A DNA stretch of 32,834 nt from Polyangiaceae bacterium (GTDB lineage Bacteria > Myxococcota_A > Polyangia > Polyangiales > Polyangiaceae), in assembly GCA_022842465.1 (NCBI GenBank), contig JALHPN010000091.1, forward strand, positions 1 through 32,834. Direction: 5' to 3'. A model generated the notes under the pieces. That model ran no database searches, was not told the DNA's origin, and worked only from the letters and a program-made list of their open reading frames with translations. A program made the translations under genes and the position numbers. Positions 22,943 through 29,694 of the stretch are shown here, one piece after another; position 1 is the first letter of the stretch, and each line of letters begins with the position of its first letter.

Positions 22943-24685
22943 ATGAGCGGCGCCGGAGTCCGATTTCCCGTGAGCCGCTCACGGCTTGCGCTCCTCGCGT
23001 GCGGGATGATGGCGTGCGGCGCGCCGGGGCACGCCGCATCGCCGCACGCGCCCGCTCCCCTCACCTGCTCGGCGCGCGTCGTCCACGTGAACGGGACGAC
23101 CTGGCGTGCGGAGTACACCTTCTCGGAGCCTGTCGGTTCCTTCACCTTCCGCGGCAGGCCTCATCCGTTCCGTGAGGGGTGGCGGCTCGCTCCGCCGCTA
23201 CGCCTCGTGCACGAGGGCGAAAAACACGTCGTGATCTCGCCGTCGCCACGTCGATCGTTCGTCCTCGACATCACGGCGACGGACGAGCAGCCGGACAAGG
23301 ACTACCGCCCCTTCGACGTCTTCACCGATCGCGGCACGCTCCTCTACACGGGCCACTTCGCGCTCGATCTGCCGGGGCATCTCGTGGTCGCCGCGGCGGA
23401 GGGGGAGGCCGTCCTCGTCCAGGGACATCCGCGCGCGAAGGAGGCGACCCTCGCGATGGGGGAAGACGGGACGTATGCGTACGTCGGCGGGCTGCCTCCC
23501 GTCGAGACGCGCGACGTCACCGCGGTCGTCGACCGGGGGTACCCCCCGTGGCTCCGCTCGGAGATCGACAGCCTGCTCCCCCCGCTCTTCGCGACGCTCA
23601 CGACGGCGTTCGGCGGCGGCGCCGCGCGAGGCAAGCCGCTCCTCTTCGCGCGGTTCGGCCGTCATCCGGGGAAGGTCCGCGACCTCGGCGGCGGCGTCGT
23701 GCACCCCGGCGTCGTCGCGCTCGGGTTCGGCCTCGGCGACGAGCTCCTCCGCGAGCCAGAGGCGCTGCTCCGCCAGGACATCGAGCTCGTGATCGCGCAC
23801 GAGATCGTCCACCTGTGGAACACCGACCGCTTCGAGCACGTAGGGGACGCGTCGACGGCCTGGATGTACGAAGGGTCCGCCGACGCGCTCGCGTTCCGGC
23901 TCCTCGCGACCCTCGGGATCTACGACGAGGCCACCCGTCGCGAGCGCGTCTCGACGGCGCTCTCCTTGTGTCTCCTCGCGCTCGCGGAGGGAAGCTCGCT
24001 GCGCGCGTCGGTCGCGCCTGGTCGCTCGCGGGACTTCTACACCTGCGGAGCGACCGCCGCGCTCGTCACCGAAGCCGCCGTCCGATCCCGCCTCCCCGAG
24101 GCCGACCTCCTCACCTTCTGGCGCGCGCTCTTCGACGCGACCGCCCCGCGCGGCGGTCGCTACGACGAGGCGCTCTACCTCGCGACGCTAGCGCGGCTCT
24201 CGGCCGATCGGGAGGCGACCTCTGTCGTCGACACCCTCACCCGCGGCCGGCTCGACGATCCCGAGCGGACCCTCACCTCGACCCTCGCCCGCCTCGGCGT
24301 CCGGACCGACCGGCGCCCGAACGGGGGCATCCTCCTCCCTCCCACGTACGAGGCGAAGGCAGGCCCCTTCGCCGTGCGCGCGCTCCTCCCCCCTGCGTGC
24401 GCGGCCGCGCTCGCCTTCCGTGGGAACCACGCCGCCCATCCGCAGGTCACGAGCGACGCCTGCGCTCCTCTCGCGCGCGGCGACGTCGTCGTGAGCCTCG
24501 CCGAGATCGACGTCGGCGCGGAAGGCGCGCGCGCCTGGGACGCGGCCTTCCTCGCCTGCGCGCGCGACGGACGCGTCCGGATCGGGAGGAAGGACGCCGG
24601 GCCCCTCGACGTGCCGTGCGCGAGCGTCCCGCGCGCCCGCCCGGCGTACGTCGACGTCAGTGCCGGAAGTGGCGCGCGCCGGTGA
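22943..24685 (+). CDS. Secreted gluzincin metallopeptidase, M61/M1-like
   Basis: 580 residues from ATG 22943; an in-frame ATG at 22901 lacks a signal-peptide context. The N-terminus has a hydrophobic segment RLALLACGMMACG with two possible lipobox cysteines, so it is probably a lipoprotein. Residues ~35-210 are a beta-rich N-terminal domain. The zinc site is H286-E287-I-V-H290 in IAHEIVHLWN, followed 19 residues later by Glu310 in WMYEGSADALAF. HExxHLWN is typical of M61 glycyl-aminopeptidase relatives, while overall order resembles M1. The C-terminal ~120 residues contain several cysteines and no known motif. The substrate is unknown. The 3' end overlaps purH by 29 bp on the opposite strand. 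Confidence 0.8.
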   Translation: MSGAGVRFPVSRSRLALLACGMMACGAPGHAASPHAPAPLTCSARVVHVNGTTWRAEYTFSEPVGSFTFRGRPHPFREGWRLAPPLRLVHEGEKHVVISPSPRRSFVLDITATDEQPDKDYRPFDVFTDRGTLLYTGHFALDLPGHLVVAAAEGEAVLVQGHPRAKEATLAMGEDGTYAYVGGLPPVETRDVTAVVDRGYPPWLRSEIDSLLPPLFATLTTAFGGGAARGKPLLFARFGRHPGKVRDLGGGVVHPGVVALGFGLGDELLREPEALLRQDIELVIAHEIVHLWNTDRFEHVGDASTAWMYEGSADALAFRLLATLGIYDEATRRERVSTALSLCLLALAEGSSLRASVAPGRSRDFYTCGATAALVTEAAVRSRLPEADLLTFWRALFDATAPRGGRYDEALYLATLARLSADREATSVVDTLTRGRLDDPERTLTSTLARLGVRTDRRPNGGILLPPTYEAKAGPFAVRALLPPACAAALAFRGNHAAHPQVTSDACAPLARGDVVVSLAEIDVGAEGARAWDAAFLACARDGRVRIGRKDAGPLDVPCASVPRARPAYVDVSAGSGARR

Positions 24686-26210
24686 GGATCATCGCGAGGC
24701 CGAGGCGATCGGCCGCGGCGACGACGTCGGCGTCCTTCACGCTGCCGCCCGGCTGCGCGATCGCGGTGATGCCGCGCGCGGCGGCGGCCTCGACCCCGTC
24801 GGGGAACGGGAAGAACGCGTCCGACGCGAGCACGCTGCCCTGCGACGCGTCCCCTGCCTTGTCGCAGGCGATCTGCACGGAGACCACGCGTGACATCTGA
24901 CCGGCGCCGACCCCGACCGTGACCTCGCCCTTCGCGAGGACGATGGCGTTCGACTTCACGTGCTTGCAGACGCGCCAGGCGAAGGCGAGGCCCTTCCGCT
25001 CCTCCTCCGTCGGCGCGCGCTTCGAGACGACCTTGCCGTTCTCGACCTCGCCGGCCGCCGTCGCGTCGCGGCTCTGGACGACGACGCCGCCCGAGACCCG
25101 CTTGTACTGGAGCGCCTCGTGGTCGGCCGCGAGCCAGGGCCCGGTCGCGAGGAGGCGGAGGTTCTTCTTCGCCCGGAGCACCTCGAGGGCGGAGCCGGAG
25201 AAGGCCGGAGCGACGACGCACTCGAGGAACGTCTCGGCGAGGAGCTTCGCGGTCGCCTCGTCGACCTCGCGGTTCAGGGCGACGATGCCGCCGAACGCGG
25301 AGAGCGCGTCCGCGTCGCGTGCGGTCTTGTAGGCCGCGTCGAGGGAGGTCGCGACGGCGACGCCGCACGGGTTCGTGTGCTTCACGACGACCGCCGCCGG
25401 CCGATCGAACTCGCGGACGGCCTCGAGCGCGGCGTCGACGTCGACGAGGTTGTTGAACGAGAGCTCCTTGCCGCCGGCGCCGAGGCTCTCCGCGCGCGCG
25501 ATCGTCCCGGGCAGAGCGCCGCGCTCGACGTAGAAGGCGCCGGTCTGGTGCGGGTTCTCGCCGTACCGGAGGCCGTACGCGCGCTCGAACGGCAGGGTGA
25601 GGTACTGCGGGTACGCGCCCTCGTTCCCCGCGCGCGGCCCCGAGAGGAGCCCGCTGATCGCGGCGTCGTAGGCGGCGGTGTGGGCGAAGGCCTTGGCCGC
25701 GAGCTGACGACGGAGGCCCTCGGACACCTCGCCGGTCGCGGCGAGCTCCGCGAGCACGCGGTCGTAATCGGCCGGGTCGCACACGATCGCGACGCGCGCG
25801 TGGTTCTTCGCGGCCGAGCGGACCATCGACGGCCCGCCGATGTCGATGTTCTCGATCAGCTCCTCGAACGGCGCTTCCGGGTTCGCGGCGACCTTCTCGA
25901 ACGGATAGAGGTTCACGACGACGAGGTCGATGAAGCGCCCGCCGATCTTCTGGAGATCGCCGTCGTCCGTCCCCTCCCGCGCGAGGATGCCGCCGTGGAC
26001 GCGCGGATGGAGCGTCTTCACGCGGCCCCCCATCACCTCCGGCGATCCGGTGTAGGCCTCGACCGTCTCGACGGGGAGGCCCTCGGCCGCGAGCGACTTC
26101 GCCGTGCCGCCGCTCGAGAGGAGCGTCACGCCCCGCTGGGAGAGCGCTCGGGCGAACTGCACGAGACCGGACTTGTCGCTGACCGAGAGGAGGGCGGTAC
26201 GGATCGGCAT
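24657..26210 (-). CDS. purH: Bifunctional AICAR transformylase / IMP cyclohydrolase
   Basis: Catalyses the last two steps of IMP synthesis. 517 residues, normal PurH length. The N-terminal cyclohydrolase (MGS-like) domain shows LLSVSDKSGL, the SSGGTAKSL phosphate loop, GGRVKTLHPRVHGG and NIDIGGPSMVRSAAKN. The transformylase domain starts near 200 and shows RYGENPHQ, GKELSFNNLVD, the catalytic KHTNPCG Lys-His pair and SAFGGIVALN, ending in GARHFRH. ATG 26210 has no Shine-Dalgarno sequence but sits 6 nt after a -10 element with a good -35, so a leaderless message is predicted. No other pur gene or purine riboswitch is seen upstream. Confidence 0.97.
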   Translation of the reverse strand: MPIRTALLSVSDKSGLVQFARALSQRGVTLLSSGGTAKSLAAEGLPVETVEAYTGSPEVMGGRVKTLHPRVHGGILAREGTDDGDLQKIGGRFIDLVVVNLYPFEKVAANPEAPFEELIENIDIGGPSMVRSAAKNHARVAIVCDPADYDRVLAELAATGEVSEGLRRQLAAKAFAHTAAYDAAISGLLSGPRAGNEGAYPQYLTLPFERAYGLRYGENPHQTGAFYVERGALPGTIARAESLGAGGKELSFNNLVDVDAALEAVREFDRPAAVVVKHTNPCGVAVATSLDAAYKTARDADALSAFGGIVALNREVDEATAKLLAETFLECVVAPAFSGSALEVLRAKKNLRLLATGPWLAADHEALQYKRVSGGVVVQSRDATAAGEVENGKVVSKRAPTEEERKGLAFAWRVCKHVKSNAIVLAKGEVTVGVGAGQMSRVVSVQIACDKAGDASQGSVLASDAFFPFPDGVEAAAARGITAIAQPGGSVKDADVVAAADRLGLAMILTGARHFRH

Positions 26211-26216
26211 GGGCCG

Positions 26217-26245
26217 GACTTAGCGGGCCAGCCCGTGAGGGTCAA
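26217..26245 (-). promoter_or_regulatory. purH: purH promoter, leaderless geometry
   Basis: On minus, TTGACC (26245-26240; five of six) is 17 bp from TAAGTC (26222-26217). The -10 ends 6 nt before the purH ATG at 26210, so transcription should start at or next to the initiation codon. Confidence 0.65.
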
Positions 26246-26276
26246 CGCACGGCGTCATCCCGCGCGGAAAAGGGAA

Positions 26277-26309
26277 CGGCCCGAGGAGACGCCATGTCTC
26301 CTCGGGCCG
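26277..26309 (-). terminator. Intrinsic terminator of the sigma-region-4 gene
   Basis: A perfect 14-bp stem (26277-26290 with 26296-26309, arm begins CGGCCCGAGG) with a 5-nt loop lies about 40 nt after the stop at 26349. On minus it is followed by TTCCCTTTT, an interrupted U run. It separates this gene from the purH promoter directly downstream. Confidence 0.8.
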
Positions 26310-26348
26310 GGGGTGCAGGGGGAACGTGATCTTGCGGGGGGCGCTCGG

Positions 26349-27053
26349 TCACTCCGCGTCGAGGGCGGCGGAGGCGAACTCGTCGGCGTCGAAGTCGGGC
26401 TCGGCCTTGGCCTTCGTCTCCTCGACCTCGTCCTCCTCCTCCTCCTCGTCCTCTTCGGGAGCGGCGAGGACGGGGAGCCGGCGCTTGCCGACCGGGCCTT
26501 CGTCGACGTAGTCGCGGAGCGAGCTCATCTCGCGGAGCGCCTGGAGCTTCGCGAGCCCCTTCACCTCCACCTGGCGGATCCGCTCGCGCGTCAGGTTCAT
26601 GATCGCGCCGACCTCCTCGAGGGTCGTGCCGCCGCGATCGGCGACGTCGAGCGCGCACGTCTCCGTCATCTCCCAGACCTCGAGGTCGGGGAAATTGAGC
26701 TTGATGGCGCCCGTCCTCGCCGAGACGTCGAGGTAGAGGTGATGCTTGCACGAGACGAACGGGCACGGCCGCTCGCCGTTCGCGCACTCCGCACGCGTCG
26801 TCGGCTTGAGGACGTCCTCGACGTCCGGGTAGAGCATGCGGCCGAGCTCGAGCTCGCGCTTGGTCATGCGCTTCACGCTGATGGTGCGCGCCCGCACGTC
26901 GCGCTTGCGACGCGAGCGACGCTGCTCACGCGTGACGGCCTTCTCGTCCACCTGCAGCGCCAGAGCGCCCTCGGTCGCGGGAGCCGACTCCGAGGCGACG
27001 CCCAGATCCTCGGCGTCGTTCCCCTGCTCTTCCATGACGTCCTTCGGGTTCAT
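26349..27053 (-). CDS. DNA-binding protein with sigma70 region 4 only
   Basis: 234 residues from ATG 27053, chosen for the strong GGAGG (27062-27058) 4 nt upstream. Residues ~1-50 are acidic then basic (REQRRSRRKRD). Next comes a Cys/His cluster, ECANGERPCPFVSCKHHLYLDV, near residues 85-105, then an NFPDLEVWEMTETCALDVADRGG block. After this is a clear sigma region 4.2 helix-turn-helix, TLEEVGAIMNLTRERIRQVE, continuing to LRDYVDE as in true sigma factors. The tail is acidic (poly-Glu) from a GAG/GAC repeat. Regions 2 and 3 are absent, so it cannot act as a normal sigma factor; it may bind -35-like DNA or the RNA polymerase flap. I know similar proteins only as uncharacterised families in deltaproteobacteria-type genomes. 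Confidence 0.88.
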   Translation of the reverse strand: MNPKDVMEEQGNDAEDLGVASESAPATEGALALQVDEKAVTREQRRSRRKRDVRARTISVKRMTKRELELGRMLYPDVEDVLKPTTRAECANGERPCPFVSCKHHLYLDVSARTGAIKLNFPDLEVWEMTETCALDVADRGGTTLEEVGAIMNLTRERIRQVEVKGLAKLQALREMSSLRDYVDEGPVGKRRLPVLAAPEEDEEEEEDEVEETKAKAEPDFDADEFASAALDAE

Positions 27054-27218
27054 TGCTCCTCCCACGCTGCCTCGAGTCACATCCGTACCGAGAGCGACGC
27101 GAAGGGCGCGCACGTCTCCCGGGCGTCGCGGCGAGCGGGACGCTTGTCCCACTCCGCGGCACCTTGCCTTCCCCACCCTCACCGTCGCGAGCGCCTGGAA
27201 GCAGCGCTCGGAAGCTCG

Positions 27219-27422
27219 TCACGCCGTGCGAGCCGTCACCTGACGCGCACGCAGTCGAGACTGCGTGGCGACGAGCGCCCCCTCGAGTCGGCGTGCCTCT
27301 CGATCCGTCGTCCGCTCCACACCCGCGAGACTCGCCTCGAGCCGGCGCGAGATTTCCTCGACGTCGTTCGTGACGACCAGGATTTCCCGGTTGATCTCGT
27401 CTTGCGTGAAGGTGGCGATCAT
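27219..27422 (-). CDS. Possible small coiled-coil protein (67 aa)
   Basis: From ATG 27422 (a TTG at 27440 would add six residues) the frame encodes an acidic-basic helical protein: FTQDEINREILVVTNDVEEI, then SRRLEASLAGVERTTDREAR. Hydrophobic residues recur every three to four positions, as in a coiled coil, and composition is that of a real protein rather than a GC-rich shadow frame. There is no good ribosome site, and an 8-bp hairpin (27248-27267) lies near its 3' end. It would be co-transcribed with the sigma-region-4 gene from the promoter at 27648-27698. Not recognised. Confidence 0.4.
   Translation of the reverse strand: MIATFTQDEINREILVVTNDVEEISRRLEASLAGVERTTDREARRLEGALVATQSRLRARQVTARTA
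27248..27267. other. Perfect hairpin near the end of the small open frame
   Basis: CACGCAGT-CGAG-ACTGCGTG: 8-bp perfect arms with a 4-nt loop, inside the last codons of the 67-residue frame. No U tract follows on either strand. Confidence 0.6.
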
Positions 27423-27647
27423 CGTCCGAGAGTCACTCAAAGATGGAACACGCGCGCTCCCGTTCGCGACTCCGCCCGCGCGCTCTCCCGAGAGGACTCG
27501 GCCCCTCGGAGAACCCCGGCAAGTCGCGACGTGAGCGTTGATAGAGACCCTCGCCTCCGGTCGTCCCGACGCTTCGGTAGGACCACGACGAGGTCGCCTG
27601 GCGGTCCTTCGTGGAAGGAACCGCCGGCGTAGCTTCCGACGGGGCTG
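27423..27647 (-). ncRNA. Predicted structured 5' leader
   Basis: No gene is seen between the predicted start point near 27641 and the small open frame. The minus-strand RNA would begin with a strong hairpin (27625-27600: GGCGG pairs CCGCC and TCCTTC pairs GAAGGA, one bulged base, loop of three). GGACC at 27580-27584 could pair with GGTCC at 27603-27607 instead, giving an alternative fold. A further CCGAG-AGGA-CTCGG stem (plus-strand reading) lies at 27488-27501. It could be a regulatory leader or a free small RNA; no known RNA family is recognised. Confidence 0.35.
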
Positions 27648-27698
27648 ACTCTATTCCGAGGGCATTTCGCGGGTCAACGAGGCGCTCGCGTTTTTTTT
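27648..27698 (-). promoter_or_regulatory. Minus-strand promoter with A-tract UP-like element
   Basis: On minus: A8 (27698-27691), TTGACC (27677-27672), an 18-bp spacer and TAGAGT (27653-27648). With a start near 27641 the A tract falls at about -57 to -50, where UP elements bind the alpha subunit. Read on plus, the same T8 follows a short GC stem (27678-27690) and could instead be a terminator of an unknown plus transcript. Confidence 0.5.
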
Positions 27699-27704
27699 GC
27701 CACT

Positions 27705-27783
27705 TTCCATTATGGAACTGTGTTCGCGCAGTTGGATCGTTGGCGTGACAAACTATGTCATGCCCCTGCGACGTCGAGACGTC
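27705..27783. promoter_or_regulatory. Cluster of palindromes upstream of the hydrolase-like gene
   Basis: TTCCAT-T-ATGGAA (27705-27717) is perfect. GCGTGACA-AACTA-TGTCATGC (27743-27763) has 8-bp arms with one G-T mismatch. GACGTC occurs twice (27770-27775, 27778-27783). This AT-richer stretch between divergent transcripts looks like an operator region; no promoter for the plus-strand gene could be fixed. From 27784 to 27949 I see nothing else convincing. Confidence 0.4.
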
Positions 27784-27949
27784 ACGTCACGGACGAGCTT
27801 CCTTTCGACCTTCGTCACGACCTCGCACCGGAGGTCGTCGGCCGATCGCATCGCGTAGGGAAATCGTCGCGCATCGCGAGCGCTGGGATCAAATTCCCGC
27901 CTGCACCCACGCTGCCGTGCTACCCGCTGGGCGGACGACGAGACCGAGC

Positions 27950-28837
27950 ATGTTGCCTTCGAAGGACGTGACCACGCGCGGCGCGCGCATCCGCTTCGTC
28001 GAGGCCGGCGCAGGCCTACCCCTAGTGCTTGTGCATGACGTGCTCGCGAGCCACGAGATATGGGAGCGCGCGGTCCACGCGCTCGCCACGTCTTTCCGAG
28101 TCATCGCCCCCGACCTCCCCGGCTTCGGCGCGAGCGAGAAGCCGGACCCGCTCCGCTACGCCTACGGCTACGACGCGTTCGCCGAGAGCGTGTTCGACCT
28201 CGTCGCCGCCCTCGGCCTCGGGCGCGTCGACGTCTGCGGCCACGGGATGGGCGCCGGCGTCGCCCTCACGCTCGCGGCGAAGCACCCCTCCGTCGTCCGG
28301 AAGCTCGTCCTCGTCGACGCCCTCGTGCACGGCGTCGAGCCTCCGCTCGCGCGCGCCGCGCGTGTCCCCGTCGTCGGCGGGCTCCTCTGGCGCCAGATCG
28401 TCGGCCGCGCCCTCTTCGGCTCGTTCGTCGCGGGCTCGACCTATTCCGGCGCGAAGGCGGTGCCTCCGGGCCGGCTCGATGCGCTCTACACGAGCTTCAG
28501 CTCCCCTGCCGCTCGGCAGGCCGCGCACGCGACGCTCGTCGCGGTGGGGGATGGACGACCGCTCGCCGCGCGTCTCTCCCGCCTCGTCGCCGACACCCTC
28601 GTCGTCTGGGGACGCGACGACGAGCTCGCGTCGGTCGATCAGGGCCGTCGCCTCGCGCGCGAGCTCCGCGGACGGTTCGAGGTGCTCGAGTGTGGTCGTT
28701 GCCCACCCGACGAGGTGCCTGATCTCTTCGTGAGCGCGCTCACCGCGTTCCTCGAGAGCCCGCCCGCGTCGCGCGGCACCCCCGCCCCGCCGTCCGTGAA
28801 GCCGTCCCTCTCGCGCGCCCGCGTCGGAGATGTCTGA
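27950..28837 (+). CDS. Alpha/beta-hydrolase-fold protein without catalytic residues
   Basis: 295 residues from ATG 27950, where the fold begins (RIRFVEAGAGLPLVLVHD); the frame is open upstream but without family sequence. The canonical fold is clear: an oxyanion-region LVHDVLAS, then RVIAPDLPGFGASEKPDP, the nucleophile elbow and VVWGRDDELA. Key residues are changed: the elbow reads G97-H-G99-M-G101, with Gly in place of the Ser nucleophile; the expected catalytic His in the C-terminal GHxPxxExP-like motif is Arg250 (CGRCPPDEVPD); the usual His-Gly is His29-Asp30. Asp223 or 224 remains. It is therefore probably a pseudoenzyme or has a different chemistry. The stop overlaps the permease gene by 8 bp, so it belongs to the importer operon. 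Confidence 0.85.
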   Translation: MLPSKDVTTRGARIRFVEAGAGLPLVLVHDVLASHEIWERAVHALATSFRVIAPDLPGFGASEKPDPLRYAYGYDAFAESVFDLVAALGLGRVDVCGHGMGAGVALTLAAKHPSVVRKLVLVDALVHGVEPPLARAARVPVVGGLLWRQIVGRALFGSFVAGSTYSGAKAVPPGRLDALYTSFSSPAARQAAHATLVAVGDGRPLAARLSRLVADTLVVWGRDDELASVDQGRRLARELRGRFEVLECGRCPPDEVPDLFVSALTAFLESPPASRGTPAPPSVKPSLSRARVGDV

Positions 28838-29693
28838 CCGACCGCGCGACGCCCTCCGCCGGTTCCTCCGGCATCGCGCCGCCGCCGTCGGCGCCGGGAT
28901 CGTGCTCTCCCTCGTCCTCTTCGCGCTCGTCGGCCCGCTCCTGTCCGGTCACGATCCGAACGCGAGCGACTTCGCGCGCGGGATAAGCCCCAGAGACCTC
29001 CCCGTCGGCCCGAACGGGACGTTCTGGCTCGGCACCGACCGCCTCTTCCGCGACGTCTTCACCCGCCTCGCGGTCGGCGCGCGGGTCTCGCTCTTCATCG
29101 CCTTCGCCGCCACGATCCTCGCGACCGGCATCGGCGCGATCGTCGGGATGGCCGCCGGCTGGCTCGAAGGGACGGTCGTGGACACCGTCCTCATGCGCCT
29201 CGTCGACGTCGGGCTCGCCTTCCCGTTCCTCCTCCTCGTCATGGCCCTCGGCGCGGCGCTCGAGCGGACGACGGCGACGTCGATCTTCCTCACGCTCGGC
29301 CTGACAGGGTGGCTCGGCACCGCCCGCCTCGTCCGGGCGAAGACGATGCAGGTGCGGACGCTCGACTTCGTCGTCGCGGCGCGGGCGCTCGGGGGCAGCA
29401 CCTTCGAGATCCTCCTCCGGCACGTCCTCCCGAACGTGGCCGGCCCTCTCCTCGTCATCGCGACGATCTCGGTCGCCCAGATGATCCTCGCCGAGAGCGT
29501 CCTCTCCTACCTCGGCGCCGGCCTCGCGCCGCCGACGGCCACGTGGGGCTACATGCTCTTCGACGGGCAGCCCTACGTGAACGTCGCGCCTTGGATCGCG
29601 CTCGCGCCGGGCTTCGCGATCCTGCTCGCCGTCCTCGGCTTCAACCTCCTCGGCGAAGGGCTCCGCGATGCGGTCGACCCCCGGAAGGACTGA
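28830..29693 (+). CDS. Peptide-type ABC importer permease (DppC/OppC family)
   Basis: 287 residues, starting 8 bp inside the upstream gene. The N-terminal helix VGAGIVLSLVLFALVGPLL follows a basic RFLRHRAA start, typical of DppC. A periplasmic stretch with FWLGTDRLFRDVFTRLAVGA precedes five more membrane helices. The cytoplasmic EAA loop that contacts the ATPase is intact (VVAARALGGSTFEILLRHVL, then PN). The C-terminal GLAPPTATWGYML and FNLLGEGLRDAVDP are standard for the family. It should pair with the DppB-type permease at 31416. The substrate (di- or oligopeptides, or another solute of this family) cannot be told. Confidence 0.93.
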   Translation: MSDRPRDALRRFLRHRAAAVGAGIVLSLVLFALVGPLLSGHDPNASDFARGISPRDLPVGPNGTFWLGTDRLFRDVFTRLAVGARVSLFIAFAATILATGIGAIVGMAAGWLEGTVVDTVLMRLVDVGLAFPFLLLVMALGAALERTTATSIFLTLGLTGWLGTARLVRAKTMQVRTLDFVVAARALGGSTFEILLRHVLPNVAGPLLVIATISVAQMILAESVLSYLGAGLAPPTATWGYMLFDGQPYVNVAPWIALAPGFAILLAVLGFNLLGEGLRDAVDPRKD

Positions 29694-29694
29694 C

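Noticed and set aside
26401..26460. Trinucleotide repeat in the sigma-region-4 gene as a phase-variation switch
   Set aside because: The repeat unit is 3 bp, so length change would not alter the reading frame; it only encodes an acidic tail.
27641..27905. tmRNA-like start (GGGGCTGA-TCT-ATTC) followed by a T-arm-like GGGATCAAATTCCC near 27886
   Set aside because: The 3' part has no acceptor strand pairing with GGGGCTG, no tag-peptide frame with a stop is present, and the T-stem is only 4 bp.
27870..27912. tRNA-like T arm
   Set aside because: No matching 5' acceptor, D arm or anticodon arm is found 60-75 nt upstream on either strand.
27720..27971. Plus-strand frame of 83 codons overlapping the hydrolase-like start
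   Set aside because: It has no ribosome site, no protein-like pattern, and crosses several palindromes; it looks like chance.
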